Positions 1 through 9,464 are shown, counted from the first letter of the stretch. The stretch: DNA of 64,000 nucleotides from Haloechinothrix sp033042135 (GCF_033042135.1 NZ_WBXM01000003.1:372001-436000), one strand, 5' to 3'. Notes: generated by a model from the letters alone, not told the origin. Numbers and translations are program-made.

Positions 1-764
1 AGTTGGAATACCGCGCGCTGCAACGCGATATTGCGCCAGCGCCCGAGCCGGTACACCACCGGCACCGGCACCTTGAGCCGCCGCAGCGCGCGCGAGACCG
101 GGTCCTGCTCCGGCACCGGGAGGATGTAGCTCGGTGATCGCTGGAGCATCGTGACGTGGCCAGCGTCGGGGGCCATGGCGGGGACGAGCGTGATCGCGGT
201 CGCGCCGCTGCCGATGACGACCACTCGCTTGCCCCGATAATCCAGATCCTCCGGCCAGTGCTGGGGGTGGACGATCGTGCCAGCGAACCGTTCCTCCTCG
301 TCGAACTCGGGCCTGTAGCCGGAGTCGTAGTCGTAGTATCCGGTGCAGCCGATGAGAAACCGGCTGGTGAAGGTCTCGGTCTCGCCGGTGGACTCGTCGA
401 CGGCCTCCACCGTCCACGTCCCGGCCGAGGAGGACCAGCTCGCCCGCCTCACCTTGCGGCCGAAGCGGATCCGTTCGGTGACGCCGTACTCCCTGGCTGT
501 GCTTTCCACGTAGGCGCGGATGCTCGGCCCGTCGGCCAGCACCGAGGTGCCGGTCCACGGCCGGAAGTTGTAGCCGAACGTCAGCATGTCCGAGTCCGAC
601 CGGATCCCCGGGTAGCGGAACAGATCCCAGGTGCCCCCGATGGCATGGCGCCGTTCGAGCACCAGGTAGCTCTTGCCGGGGTGCTCGCGTGTCAGGTGGC
701 ACGCCGCGCCGATGCCCGAGACACCGGCGCCGATGACCAGCACGTCCACGTGTTTGCCGTTCAT
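1..764 (-). CDS. Flavin-containing monooxygenase, N-terminal part (runs off window)
   Basis: About 254 residues are visible; the C-terminus lies beyond base 1. The protein opens with an FAD-binding Rossmann motif (VIGAGVSGIG, residues 8-17). A GGTW segment follows near residue 50, then the Baeyer-Villiger fingerprint F-x-G-x3-H-x3-W-P (FAGTIVHPQHWP, about residues 165-176) and a second, NADPH-binding glycine motif (VIGSGATA). Family members use NADPH and O2 to insert oxygen into ketones or to oxygenate N/S atoms; the substrate cannot be told from sequence. The ATG start follows an AAGGAG ribosome site. It is divergent from a second monooxygenase, with a 142-bp shared promoter region holding a palindrome. 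Confidence 0.88.
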   Translation of the reverse strand, partial: MNGKHVDVLVIGAGVSGIGAACHLTREHPGKSYLVLERRHAIGGTWDLFRYPGIRSDSDMLTFGYNFRPWTGTSVLADGPSIRAYVESTAREYGVTERIRFGRKVRRASWSSSAGTWTVEAVDESTGETETFTSRFLIGCTGYYDYDSGYRPEFDEEERFAGTIVHPQHWPEDLDYRGKRVVVIGSGATAITLVPAMAPDAGHVTMLQRSPSYILPVPEQDPVSRALRRLKVPVPVVYRLGRWRNIALQRAVFQ

Positions 765-833
765 GACGTGGCACTCCTTCCCGCGAGGGCAGCGGCAGCT
801 TCGTGTGTGGTGAGTCAGCGCACACGAATTACC

Positions 834-856
834 TGTTACAGTATGTCTCAGTAACA
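834..856. promoter_or_regulatory. Candidate operator between divergent monooxygenases
   Basis: A 23-bp interrupted palindrome, TGTTAC-N11-GTAACA with two further symmetric matches inside, sits midway between the two divergent monooxygenase starts. Its size and symmetry fit a TetR-type dimer site, so both genes could be controlled together. The regulator is not identified; the TetR gene at 2336-2971 has a different palindrome of its own. Confidence 0.5.
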
Positions 857-906
857 TGATCGCACAGCTCTGTGAGACGTACGGCACAGTCGCCGGAGGG
901 TGAGTG

Positions 907-2349
907 ATGCCCCGAGACCCGTCAGTGATCGTGATCGGCGCCGGGATGTCCGGCATCGGACTCGCGGTCAAGCTCAAGCACGCCGGGATCACCGACGTCA
1001 CCGTGCTGGAGAAGGCCGACGACATCGGGGGCACTTGGCGCGACAACACCTATCCCGGACTCAAGTGCGACGTACCCTCGGCCTTCTACCAGTTCTGGTT
1101 CGACCGCAACCCGGACTGGTCCCACTTCTTCTCGCACGGTGCGGAGATCCATCGCTACTTCCGTGACGTGGTCGACCGGCACCGGCTGTGGCCGCACATC
1201 CATCTCGGCACCGAGGTGACCTCGGCGACGTTCAGCGAGAACCGGTGGCGCGTGACCACGGCCGACGGCGCGGTACGCGAGGCAGACTTCCTCGTCTCGG
1301 CGACCGGCGTGCTCCACCGCCCGGTCGTGCCGGATATCCCTGGTCGGGACGCGTTCACCGGTGCGGCGTTCCACTCGGCGCGTTGGGACCACTCGATTCC
1401 GTTGGCTGGCAAGCGAGTCGGAGTCATCGGCACCGGTTCCACCGGGATGCAGATTGTCACCGCCCTCGCGGGCGAGGTCGGCGAGCTGACCCTGTTCCAG
1501 CGCACCCCGCAGTGGGTGCTGCCCATCCCGAACTGGCGCAACGGCCGGGTGACCCGCAGGCTACGCTGCTCGGTGCCCGGTGCCACCGCGCTGGAGTACC
1601 GGCTGGTGCGGGCGATATTCGGTATCTTCGTCGCCGCGCTCATCCGGCCCGGCTGGCAACGCCGGGCGGTCAGCGCGGCCTGCCGGGCCTATCTGCGCAC
1701 CGTCGGCGACCCCGAGCTGCGTCGCAAGCTCACCCCGGACTACCAGCCCATGTGCAAGCGGTTGGTGATCTGCTCCGGCTTCTACCGCGCCGTCCAACAC
1801 CCCGACGTGCACCTCGCAGCCGAGGGCATCGAGCGGATCGAACCGTCCGGAGTGGCCACCACCGACGGCAGGCACCACGAGCTGGACGTGCTGGTGTTCG
1901 CGACCGGTTTCGACTCCCACGCCTACCTGCGCCCGGTCGAGCTCACCGGGCCGGACGGCAGAACACTTAGCCAGGAGTGGGCAGGCGGTGCCCGCGCCTA
2001 CCGCACCGTCGCGCTCCCGGGATTTCCCAACTTCTTCATGCTCATGGGGCCGCACAGCCCGGTCGGCAACTTCTCGCTGATTCCGGTCGCCGAGGTGCAG
2101 GCCGACTACGTGATCGCCTGGATCCAGCGATGGCGGCGCGGGGAGTTCACCGCGGCAGCGCCCACGGCGGAAGCCACCGACACTTACAACGCGTGGCTGC
2201 GCGCGGCGATGCCGGACACCGTGTGGACCACCGGGTGCGATAGCTGGTACCTCGGGCCGGACGGCACCCCGGAGGTCTGGCCGCTGTCCCCGCAGCGCCA
2301 CGCCGCGATGCTGCGGCAGCCCCACACCGACGAGTTTACGGTGGTGTGA
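907..2349 (+). CDS. Flavin-containing (Baeyer-Villiger type) monooxygenase
   Basis: 480 residues. FAD motif VIGAGMSGIG is at the N-terminus, GGTW follows near residue 45, then the Baeyer-Villiger fingerprint FTGAAFHSARWD (about 145-156) and a second dinucleotide motif VIGTGSTG. Length and motif order match class B flavoprotein monooxygenases using NADPH and O2. ATG 907 is preferred over GTG 904 because GGAGGG at 895-900 is then 6 nt away. The gene is divergent from a related monooxygenase and its 3' end overlaps the convergent TetR gene by 14 bp. Substrate unknown; a ketone or steroid-like compound is possible but not shown. Confidence 0.9.
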   Translation: MPRDPSVIVIGAGMSGIGLAVKLKHAGITDVTVLEKADDIGGTWRDNTYPGLKCDVPSAFYQFWFDRNPDWSHFFSHGAEIHRYFRDVVDRHRLWPHIHLGTEVTSATFSENRWRVTTADGAVREADFLVSATGVLHRPVVPDIPGRDAFTGAAFHSARWDHSIPLAGKRVGVIGTGSTGMQIVTALAGEVGELTLFQRTPQWVLPIPNWRNGRVTRRLRCSVPGATALEYRLVRAIFGIFVAALIRPGWQRRAVSAACRAYLRTVGDPELRRKLTPDYQPMCKRLVICSGFYRAVQHPDVHLAAEGIERIEPSGVATTDGRHHELDVLVFATGFDSHAYLRPVELTGPDGRTLSQEWAGGARAYRTVALPGFPNFFMLMGPHSPVGNFSLIPVAEVQADYVIAWIQRWRRGEFTAAAPTAEATDTYNAWLRAAMPDTVWTTGCDSWYLGPDGTPEVWPLSPQRHAAMLRQPHTDEFTVV

Positions 2350-2971
2350 GGCGGTGTGGGGGAGGGAAGTTAGGGCGGCGCGCCTGCCGACCGCCACTGA
2401 GGACGCACACCGCCAGCTGCTTGGCGTGCTCGACGGCGTGCGTCACCACACCGACCGGCTGCGCGACCGCGACGCCGTCGTGGAGCAGCAGGAGGTTCTC
2501 GGCGATGCGTTCGGGGTCGTCGTGCCCGCTGTCGAGCGCCAGTGATGCCAGGTAGTCGCGGAGCCAACGCTTCTGTTCGATGATCGCGGCGTGCCCGGGG
2601 TGGCTGGACTCGGCCAGCTCGGCGTAGGCGTTGACGAAGGCGCAGCCGCGCGAGCTCACCTGCGACAGCCACTCGGCGAGCGCGTCGAACGTGACGAGCA
2701 ACGCGTCCGTGGGAGTGGTGGCGTGCTCCTCGACGAAGCCGGTGAGCCAATCCCGCCACCGCCGGTCCCGCTCGCGGAGATAAGCGGTGATCAGTTCGTC
2801 CTTGGAGCCGAACCGGTCGTAGAGGGTCTTCTTGGTGACTCCAGCCGCGTCAGCGATGGCCTCGACGCCGACAGCATTGATGCCGTACCGGTAGAACAGC
2901 TCACCCGCTGCTGTCAGCACGCGCGAAGCGGCCGGGGTCAGCTCGCCCGCCGGCGTACGCGGCCGTGGCAT
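2336..2971 (-). CDS. TetR family transcriptional regulator
   Basis: 211 residues, normal for TetR. The N-terminal helix-turn-helix reads ...GVEAIADAAGVTKKTLYDRFGSKDELI (about residues 32-58), followed by an all-helical ligand domain. The ATG at 2971 has GGAGGAG about 8 nt upstream; an upstream in-frame extension to 3118 would run through the operator and is rejected. The gene is divergent from the alcohol dehydrogenase pseudogene, and the perfect palindrome at 3029-3056 lies between them, so it probably represses itself and that gene. Ligand unknown. Confidence 0.9.
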   Translation of the reverse strand: MPRPRTPAGELTPAASRVLTAAGELFYRYGINAVGVEAIADAAGVTKKTLYDRFGSKDELITAYLRERDRRWRDWLTGFVEEHATTPTDALLVTFDALAEWLSQVSSRGCAFVNAYAELAESSHPGHAAIIEQKRWLRDYLASLALDSGHDDPERIAENLLLLHDGVAVAQPVGVVTHAVEHAKQLAVCVLSGGRQARRPNFPPPHRLTPP

Positions 2972-3028
2972 CAGCGATCTCCTCCACCGCGACCGTAGCC
3001 GATACCTCGTTGTACTCCATCCATGTTT

Positions 3029-3056
3029 GTTAACTATACCGATATGTATAGTTAAC
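3029..3056. promoter_or_regulatory. TetR operator palindrome
   Basis: Perfect inverted repeat with 10-bp arms, GTTAACTATA and TATAGTTAAC, separated by 8 bp (CCGATATG). It lies between the divergent TetR gene and the dehydrogenase pseudogene. The AT-rich arms overlap likely -10 hexamers (TATAGT and its mirror), so binding would block both promoters. The site is intact although the target gene is broken. Confidence 0.75.
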
Positions 3057-3096
3057 TTCTGACAGGGATCTCCATTCGAAGATGAGCAGGGGTGTG

Positions 3097-4015
3097 ATGA
3101 CTCAGACCGGCGCGACATCGGTCCGTGAACTGAACGACCAGGGTCGGACGACGGTCACTGTGCCCGAGCGCATGACCGCGGTCGTACTGAACCGGCACGG
3201 CGGCACTGACGCACTGGAGGTCAGAAACGACGTGCCGACCCCGCTGCCCGGCGACGACGATGTACTGATCGCCGTCGCGGCGGCCGGAATGAACAACACC
3301 GACATCTGGAGCCGCGAGGGAAGCTACGGAACGGCAGGTGATCCGGCCGCCGTCGGCGGATGGCGCGGAGTGCCGCTCGCCTTCCCACGGATCCAGGGCG
3401 GTGACATCGCGGGCACGCTCGTCGGGGCAGGGAGGAACGTCGACGTGTCCCGGCTCGGCCATCGCGTGCTGGTCGACAGCGCCATCTACGACGGTTCGAG
3501 CGCGCAGGCCCGTCCGGTCGGGTTGCTGGGCAGCGAACGCGACGGTGGATTCGCCCAGTACGTGCGGGTCGCATCGCACCGTGCCCACGACGTTGAGGCA
3601 AGCCCGTTGTCCGACGAGGAACTCGCGGCGTTGCCGATCGCGTACGGCACCGCCGTGGGAATGCTGGAGCGTGCCGGCGTCCTCAGCGGCGAACGCGTTC
3701 TCGTTACAGGGGCGGGTTCGGGCACCTGGTCGATGTGCTCGCCGAAGGCGGCAGGCTCGTCGTGGCGGGTGCGATCGCGGGCGCGGAGATCACCACCGAC
3801 GTCCGCCGCCTGTATCTCCACAACCGGAGCATCATCGGTTCATCGATGTGGACACCCAAGCACTTTCGCGAGCTGGTCGACCACGCGCGGCGCGGCACGT
3901 TCCGGCCGGTGATCGCCGAGACTTTCGCCTCCACGAGATCGTCGCCGCGCAGGAGGAGTTCGACAAGAAGCGGTTCGTGGGCAAGTTCGTGCTCGCCGTG
4001 CCCCGGGACGGTTGA
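3097..4015 (+). pseudogene. Broken zinc-type alcohol dehydrogenase / quinone reductase
   Basis: The N-terminal GroES-like half is intact (MTAVVLNRHGG..., ERDGGFAQYVRVAS) up to the nucleotide-binding start ERVLVTGAGSG at about 3723. There the sequence jumps to the family's later segment (VDVLAEGGRLVVAGAIAG) in another frame, so roughly 100 residues of the Rossmann fold are missing. A second lesion near 3925, apparently a one-base deletion, moves the C-terminus (HEIVAAQEEFDKKRFVGKFVL) into a third frame. The product cannot bind NAD(P)H. The ATG at 3097 follows AGGGG; the promoter is the TetR palindrome region. Recent decay is likely because all segments remain readable. Confidence 0.85.
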
Positions 4016-4086
4016 AGCCAGCACCGCAGGCGCTGGTGCGAGTTCCACCCGCACGGGCAAACGCGGCAAACGCGGTGAAGGCGGGT

Positions 4087-5514
4087 TCACATGGACTGTT
4101 CGGGTCGGTCGGGTTCGGCCCAGGCGGTGTGGAAGGTGCCTTCGCGGTCGGTGCGTTGGTAGGTGTGTGCGCCGAAGTAGTCGCGTTGGGCTTGCACGAG
4201 TGCGGCGGGTAGGCGTCTGGCGCGGACGGTGTCGTAGTAGGCCAGGGCGGAGCTGAATCCGGGGGTGGGGATGCCGTGGGCGATGGCGGCGCTTGTCACG
4301 GTGCGCCAGGATCGCTGGGCGTCGGCGAGGGCGGGGGTGAAGGTCTCGGAGCGCAGCAGGCTGGGCAGTGCGGGGTCGGCGGTGTAGGCGGCGCGGATGT
4401 CGTCGAGGAAGCGCGCGCGGATGATGCAGCCGCCGCGCCAGATCGCGGCCAGGGTTGCCAGGTCGATGTCCCAGCCGTACTGCTGGGCTCCCGCCTGGAT
4501 CTGGTGGAAGCCTTGCGCGTAGGCGACGATCTTGGAGGCGTACAGTGCCCGCTCGATGTCCTCGACCGTCATGTCCGGCTGCTGGGCTGTTGGCGGGGCG
4601 GGCAGGTCGCGTCCCGCGTCACGCAGTGTGGAGTTGCCGGACAGCGAGCGGGCGAAGACGGCCTCGGCGATGCCGTTGATCGGCACGCCCAGCTCCAGGC
4701 CGAGCTGGACGGTCCAGCGGCCGGTGCCTTTCTGCTCGGCCTGGTCGGCGATGATGTCCACGAACGGTGCCCCGGTGGCCGGGTCGGTGTGCGCGAGGAT
4801 CTCGGCGGTGATCTCGATCAGGTAGGAGTGCAACCGACCCTGGTTCCAGCCGCGGAAGATCTCGGCGATGTGGGCGGGCTGGTAGCCGAGCGCCCCGCGC
4901 AGCAGGTCGTAGGCTTCGGCGATGAGCTGCATGTCGGCGTACTCGATGCCGTTGTGCACCATCTTGACGAAGTGGCCCGCGCCGTCGGAGCCGATGTGGG
5001 CGCAGCAGGGTTGGCCGTCGACGCTGGCGGCGATGCTTTCCAGCAGTGGCCCGAGATGGCGGTAGGCCTCGGCGGAGCCGCCCGGCATGATGCTGGGGCC
5101 GTGCAGCGCCCCTTCCTCACCGCCGGAGACACCCGTGCCGACGAAGTACAGGCCACGCTCCCGCAGCTCGGCCTCGCGGCGGCGGGTGTCGGCGACGTGG
5201 GCGTTGCCGGCGTCGACGAGGATGTCGCCGGACTCCAGCAGCGGCGCGAGCTCGTCGATCACCGCATCGGTCGGCTCGCCTGCCTGCACCATGACGACGA
5301 TCTTCCTCGGCCGCGCCAGCGCCGCGACGAACTCGCGGGCCGTGTAGGCCGCGACGAACGAACCTTCCTCCCCGAACTCGTCGACCAGCTCCCTTGTGCG
5401 CTGCGGGCTCCGGTTGTGCACCGCCACCGGGTGGCCGCGCCGTGCCAGGTTGCGGGCCAGGTTACGGCCCATCACTGCCAAGCCCGTGACGCCGATCGTC
5501 GCCGTTTCATCCAT
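4087..5514 (-). CDS. gnd: 6-phosphogluconate dehydrogenase, decarboxylating
   Basis: 475 residues, the usual length of the long dimeric form. It oxidises 6-phosphogluconate to ribulose 5-phosphate, CO2 and NADPH in the cytosolic pentose phosphate pathway. Visible signatures: N-terminal cofactor motif GVTGLAVMGRNLARN, catalytic lysine segment HFVKMVHNGIEYADMQ (about 183-198), and the family pattern IIADQAEQKGTGRWT (about 255-269). The start at 5514 (MDETATIG) fits family alignments; the longer in-frame opening to 5781 has no family similarity. It lies downstream of the kinase gene on the same strand, separated by 324 bp. Confidence 0.95.
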   Translation of the reverse strand: MDETATIGVTGLAVMGRNLARNLARRGHPVAVHNRSPQRTRELVDEFGEEGSFVAAYTAREFVAALARPRKIVVMVQAGEPTDAVIDELAPLLESGDILVDAGNAHVADTRRREAELRERGLYFVGTGVSGGEEGALHGPSIMPGGSAEAYRHLGPLLESIAASVDGQPCCAHIGSDGAGHFVKMVHNGIEYADMQLIAEAYDLLRGALGYQPAHIAEIFRGWNQGRLHSYLIEITAEILAHTDPATGAPFVDIIADQAEQKGTGRWTVQLGLELGVPINGIAEAVFARSLSGNSTLRDAGRDLPAPPTAQQPDMTVEDIERALYASKIVAYAQGFHQIQAGAQQYGWDIDLATLAAIWRGGCIIRARFLDDIRAAYTADPALPSLLRSETFTPALADAQRSWRTVTSAAIAHGIPTPGFSSALAYYDTVRARRLPAALVQAQRDYFGAHTYQRTDREGTFHTAWAEPDRPEQSM

Positions 5515-5838
5515 CTGCCGCCGTCCTTCCGAGTCCGCAGACTGCCTGCGCTGCCATCGCCATCCTGCCGCACCGCGGGCGCTCGCACCCGATCGTATGC
5601 CCGGTGGATTGGCGACTGGTGGGTGTGCGCGCGCCGAGCTCGATACGCACTGCGGCCCAGCGGCGCAGTAGTCTGCCTGCCAGTCGAGTCCGATCCGGCA
5701 GTCGGAGCCGGGGTGAGAATCACCTCGTCCCGGTGGTGGGGGCGCTGGTGCTCGCCGCACTGACAGCGCCCGTGGTGACACTCCCGGTTGCCGCCTTCGC
5801 GACGAACCGTTGGCGGGCGCCGCTCGCGGCGGCGAGCG
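5515..5838. other. Intergenic region upstream of gnd
   Basis: No gene is recognised in this 324-bp gap. It should hold the gnd promoter and the 3' end of the kinase transcript. Open frames crossing it are shadows of gnd or of the kinase's acidic tail. Confidence 0.5.
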
Positions 5839-7512
5839 TCATTCCTCGCCGGGCGGGTTGTTGTCTTCCGGCGGGTCGTCGTCCTCGTCCGGCGGGTCCT
5901 CGTCCTCGTCGTCGGGCGGGGTTTCCTCCTGCTGATCCTCGTCCTCGTCGTCGGGCTCCGGGCGTTCGGCGTCCTCGTCCTCACCGTTGCGGCCCTGATT
6001 CGGCTGCGGCTCCGCATCCTCTTGCGGGGCTTGCGGCTCCGGTTCGGGCGCTTCGGGCTCGGGACCGACGGTGTCGCGTCGCAGGATGTCATCTCCGTTG
6101 ATCAACAATTCGTCGTCGGTGGCGATGAGCGTGAGCTCGTGGAGCTCGGTGATGACGCTGCCGTCGGGCATCGACAGCTCGATCTCGACGCGCACCCGGT
6201 CTTCCCCGGTCGCGTCCGGACCCGAGGTCACGGTCACTGCGGACACCGCTGACCACCGGTCGAGATAGCTCTGTCTGCCCTGCTCACGCAGCGCCGGGCC
6301 GAGACGGTCCCATGCCTGCTCGGCCTGGTCGGGTAGGAGCGCGTAATACTCGGACACGGCCTGTTCGCGCTCGTCGGCTGTCATGGATGCCGCCGACGCG
6401 GATCCCGAGGTGTCACCCGCTCCCAGCAGCGCGTAAAGACCTACGCCGGCAAGCAGCGCCACGGCCAGGCCTACGAGGAGGTAGGCGAGCTTGCGGCGAC
6501 GGCCCTGACGGTGTGCATCCGCTTCGGCGGGCGCGGTCATCGTCCGCTCTGGCCCGTCGGGTTCCCGCTCGGTCTCGGGCATCAGCGCCGTTGCCGGGGG
6601 CGTGCCCGGCAGGGTGGCGGTGGGGGACGGTGCTTGCGCCCGGCTGTCCCATTCCGCGGTCGCCTCGGCCACCGCTTCCGGTAGTGGCAAGCCGGATGCC
6701 GCCGCCCGCAACGCCTCGGTGGCCTGGCCTGTGGTGATGCGTTGATCGGGATCGGCGCGTAGCATGCCGGCCAGTACCGGCGCCAGGATCCCGGCCTGTT
6801 GCGGGGGCGGGATGGCGCCTTCGCCGACCTTGTACAGCAGCGCCAGCGGGTTGTCCGCGTCGACCCCGAACGGTGGTGTTCCCTCCACCGCAGCGTACAG
6901 CGTGGCGCCGAGAGAGAAGACGTCGGAGCTGGCAGTCGGCTGCTTCCCGCGCGCGACCTCGGGCGCGAGGTAGGCGGGCGTGCCAGCCAGCAGGCCGGTC
7001 TGGGTGACGACGACGTCCCCGGTGGCGTGCGAGATTCCGAAGTCGGTGATCTTGACCGTGCCGTCGTCGGCGACGAGGAGGTTGGCGGGCTTGACGTCCC
7101 GGTGGACGATCCCCGCCGCGTGGGCCGCGGCCAGCGCCGCTGCTGCCTGACGCCCGATCTCGGCGGCGGACTCCGGGGCGAGCTGGCCCTGCTCGGCGAG
7201 GATATCGGCCAGGCTCCGCGACGGCAGGTACTCCATGATCAGCACCGGCAGGCCGTCGTCGAGGATGACGTCGTAGACGCCGATGGCGTTCGCATGATCC
7301 AGCCGGGCTGCGACCCGCCCCTCCCGCATAGCCCGCTCCCGCGCCTCCTCCGCACGCGCGGAATCCGTCATGGGCTGCTGCACGAGCTGCTTGACCGCCA
7401 CCTGCCGCTGCAGGACTTCGTCGGTCGCCAGCCAGACGACACCCATCGCACCGCTACCGAGCTGCTGTCGCAGGCGGTAACGGCCAGCCAGCAGGTCACC
7501 GGAGTCAAGCAA
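5839..7512 (-). CDS. Membrane serine/threonine protein kinase, PknB-like
   Basis: 557 residues. The kinase domain (about 10-270) has a glycine loop LGSGAMGVVW, catalytic lysine K41 in VAVKQL, HRDVKPANLL near 136 and DFGIS near 157, so it should be active. A proline-rich juxtamembrane stretch leads to one transmembrane helix (about 340-362, AYLLVGLAVALLAGVGLYALL). The outside part resembles a small alpha/beta fold rather than PASTA repeats, and the last 75 or so residues are almost all D, E, P, N and Q. The start is TTG at 7512 behind GAGGAG. A sensor role at the membrane is inferred; ligand and substrates are unknown. Confidence 0.9.
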   Translation of the reverse strand: MLDSGDLLAGRYRLRQQLGSGAMGVVWLATDEVLQRQVAVKQLVQQPMTDSARAEEARERAMREGRVAARLDHANAIGVYDVILDDGLPVLIMEYLPSRSLADILAEQGQLAPESAAEIGRQAAAALAAAHAAGIVHRDVKPANLLVADDGTVKITDFGISHATGDVVVTQTGLLAGTPAYLAPEVARGKQPTASSDVFSLGATLYAAVEGTPPFGVDADNPLALLYKVGEGAIPPPQQAGILAPVLAGMLRADPDQRITTGQATEALRAAASGLPLPEAVAEATAEWDSRAQAPSPTATLPGTPPATALMPETEREPDGPERTMTAPAEADAHRQGRRRKLAYLLVGLAVALLAGVGLYALLGAGDTSGSASAASMTADEREQAVSEYYALLPDQAEQAWDRLGPALREQGRQSYLDRWSAVSAVTVTSGPDATGEDRVRVEIELSMPDGSVITELHELTLIATDDELLINGDDILRRDTVGPEPEAPEPEPQAPQEDAEPQPNQGRNGEDEDAERPEPDDEDEDQQEETPPDDEDEDPPDEDDDPPEDNNPPGEE

Positions 7513-8420
7513 CGCGGCTCCTCAGACGCACAACGTTCACCTGCTCAGGTTAGCTTGCGCCCGCGACAGCATTGCCAAGCGCGGGGTGCAGTACGGGAGG
7601 CGCGAAGGGAAGTGGCGATGCTGGCTTCACAGCGCTGAAAGCCGCACGACCGGACTCCGCTGCGCTCGACGGTTGACTGGGCGTTCGCCCCGCCTGGCCT
7701 CGGTGGCCGCCGTTTTGGGTCGCTGAGGTGCGGCGTCAGTGCTCGCGAGCGTCGAAGCCCGGCCCGCACGCTGGCCGGGCTGTCCGGCCGCTCGTGTCCG
7801 GCGCTACGGCACTCCGTGTCGGGAAGTGACCGGCGTGATCGGCGTCAGCACATCGATGCTGACTGGCGAGTTCGATCACGAGTAGGAGATCGTTCTCGGC
7901 CGGGCCTGGGCCCAAGCAGTCTCGGGAGCGGACGGGCCTGCACCTCTTGCTGAACATGTGGCGGCACACCGCCCTGCCGGAGCTGCGGGATCCGGGCGCT
8001 TACTGCCGCGTCTGGCCCGGGCTGAGGATATCGCACGTACGTGACAGAACCCGCGTTCCGTGTTGTTCGAGGACATGCAGGTGGCGATCGAACAGCGACT
8101 CGGTCGGTAGTTGTACCGGATCGTTCGGGGTTTCGACACTGTGGAGCCGGTGGCCCCGTTACCGGCTGAGGCTAAGAACAGCGGGAAGACCACTTACTTC
8201 TTGTGCAGTGGCTGTCACAAGGACGGATGACTGAAGCGGCGGACGACCGCCGACTCTGCTATGCGGATCGGGCTGATCGTCAACTGGCTACCTCTGATCA
8301 CTCACTACACGTGGAGATCGTCACGGGGTTGATCTCCGCGTAGGTCGGCAAGGTAACTCCCTCCCCGCTTCACGGACGATGTCGTTTCTGCTGGGCACGA
8401 GTGCGGTCCCCTTTCGGCTT
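7513..8420. other. 908-bp region with an eroded gene
   Basis: No intact gene is seen. The first part holds the kinase promoter region. From about 7880 to 8230 a coding-like stretch is interrupted by stops (listed separately). The rest is featureless to me. Together with the relics at 9465-9763 and 11950-12853 it marks a decaying accessory zone. Confidence 0.5.
7880..8230 (+). pseudogene. Possible relic of a YHS-domain protein
   Basis: Reading the + strand in one frame gives three coding-like pieces separated by stops: GRAWAQAVSGADGPAPLAEH..., VLFEDMQVAIEQRLGR, then a 32-residue piece at 8132-8230 ending GKTTYFLCSGCHKDG. The last piece resembles the YHS domain core (G-x-T-Y-Y-F-C-S-x-G-C), a small metal-associated motif. 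The YHS likeness is by eye only; the upstream pieces match nothing I recognise. Confidence 0.3.
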
Positions 8421-9422
8421 CTAGTTCCCGCCTGTGTCGTTGGCGTTGTACACTGCGCGGACGCGGGCGAGCCGATCACGCCACCACGCGGCTTGGTCGG
8501 GGTTGGTGAGTTCGTAGGCGTCGAGCAGGGTGGGGTCTGGGGTGGGTGGTGTGCGGGGTACCGGCAGGTAGCCCTCCGCTGCCCGCAGTGAGCCGGGGCC
8601 GGACACGATGTCGCTGTCGAGCAGCGAGAGCGTGCCAAGCCCGCAGGCGAAGTCCAGTTCGGGTAGAGCGGCGGCGAGAGCGACCTGGGCGGCGAGGCCG
8701 ACGCTGGTTTCCAGCGCGGAGGAGACCACGCAGGGCAGCCCGGCGGCTTCGGCGACTTCCAGGGAGCGGCGCACCCCGCCGAGGGGCGTGCACTTGAGCA
8801 CGGCGACATCGGCGGCGCCCGCGACGGCGACCCGTAGCGGGTCGTCGGCGCGGCGGATGGACTCGTCGGCGGCGATGCGCACATCGACCTGGCACCGGAC
8901 GGCGGCGAGTTCGTCGATGGTGCGGCAGGGTTGCTCGACGTACTCCAGACCTCCTGCAGCCTTGTCGAGCCGGCGGATGTGGGACACGGCGGTGTCGATG
9001 TCCCAGACCCCGTTGGCATCCACCCGGATCGCCCCGTCCGGGCCGAGGGCATCCCGGACGGCTTCGACGCGCGCGAGGTCTTCGGTCAGCGACTCAGGAT
9101 GGTCGGCGACTTTGACCTTGGCGGTCCGGCATCCGGAGTTGGCGGCGATCTGGTGGGCACGTTCGGGGCCGACGGCGGGCACGGTGCAGTTGATCGGGAT
9201 GGCCTCGCGTACGGGTTCGGGCCAGCCGACGGTGCACTGTTCGATCGTGGTCGCCAACCACCCGGCGGACACGGTGTCGTCGTAGTCGGTGAACGGGCAG
9301 AACTCGCCCCACCCGGCGGGGCCTTCGATCAGCATTCCCTCGCGCACGGAGATGCCCCGGAAGCGGGCGCGCATCGGGATCGCGTAGACGCGGGCTCCGT
9401 CGAAGTCGAGCTCATTGGTCAT
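8421..9422 (-). CDS. menC: o-Succinylbenzoate synthase (menaquinone pathway)
   Basis: 333 residues, an enolase-superfamily member of the short actinobacterial type. It dehydrates SHCHC to o-succinylbenzoate in menaquinone synthesis. Catalytic residues are visible: the K-x-K pair (AKVKVAD), metal ligands D (RVDANGVW), E (YVEQP) and D (IAADES), and the second-side lysine AVLKCTPLGG. The ATG at 9422 (MTNELDFDGARVY) matches the family start; the longer open frame reaches into the transposase relic and is rejected. Because the relic ends about 40 bp upstream, the native promoter may have been lost or replaced. Confidence 0.92.
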   Translation of the reverse strand: MTNELDFDGARVYAIPMRARFRGISVREGMLIEGPAGWGEFCPFTDYDDTVSAGWLATTIEQCTVGWPEPVREAIPINCTVPAVGPERAHQIAANSGCRTAKVKVADHPESLTEDLARVEAVRDALGPDGAIRVDANGVWDIDTAVSHIRRLDKAAGGLEYVEQPCRTIDELAAVRCQVDVRIAADESIRRADDPLRVAVAGAADVAVLKCTPLGGVRRSLEVAEAAGLPCVVSSALETSVGLAAQVALAAALPELDFACGLGTLSLLDSDIVSGPGSLRAAEGYLPVPRTPPTPDPTLLDAYELTNPDQAAWWRDRLARVRAVYNANDTGGN

Positions 9423-9464
9423 CAGGTGGCGGTGTCCTCGTCTGGGAGTGTCGGCTGAGCGGTG

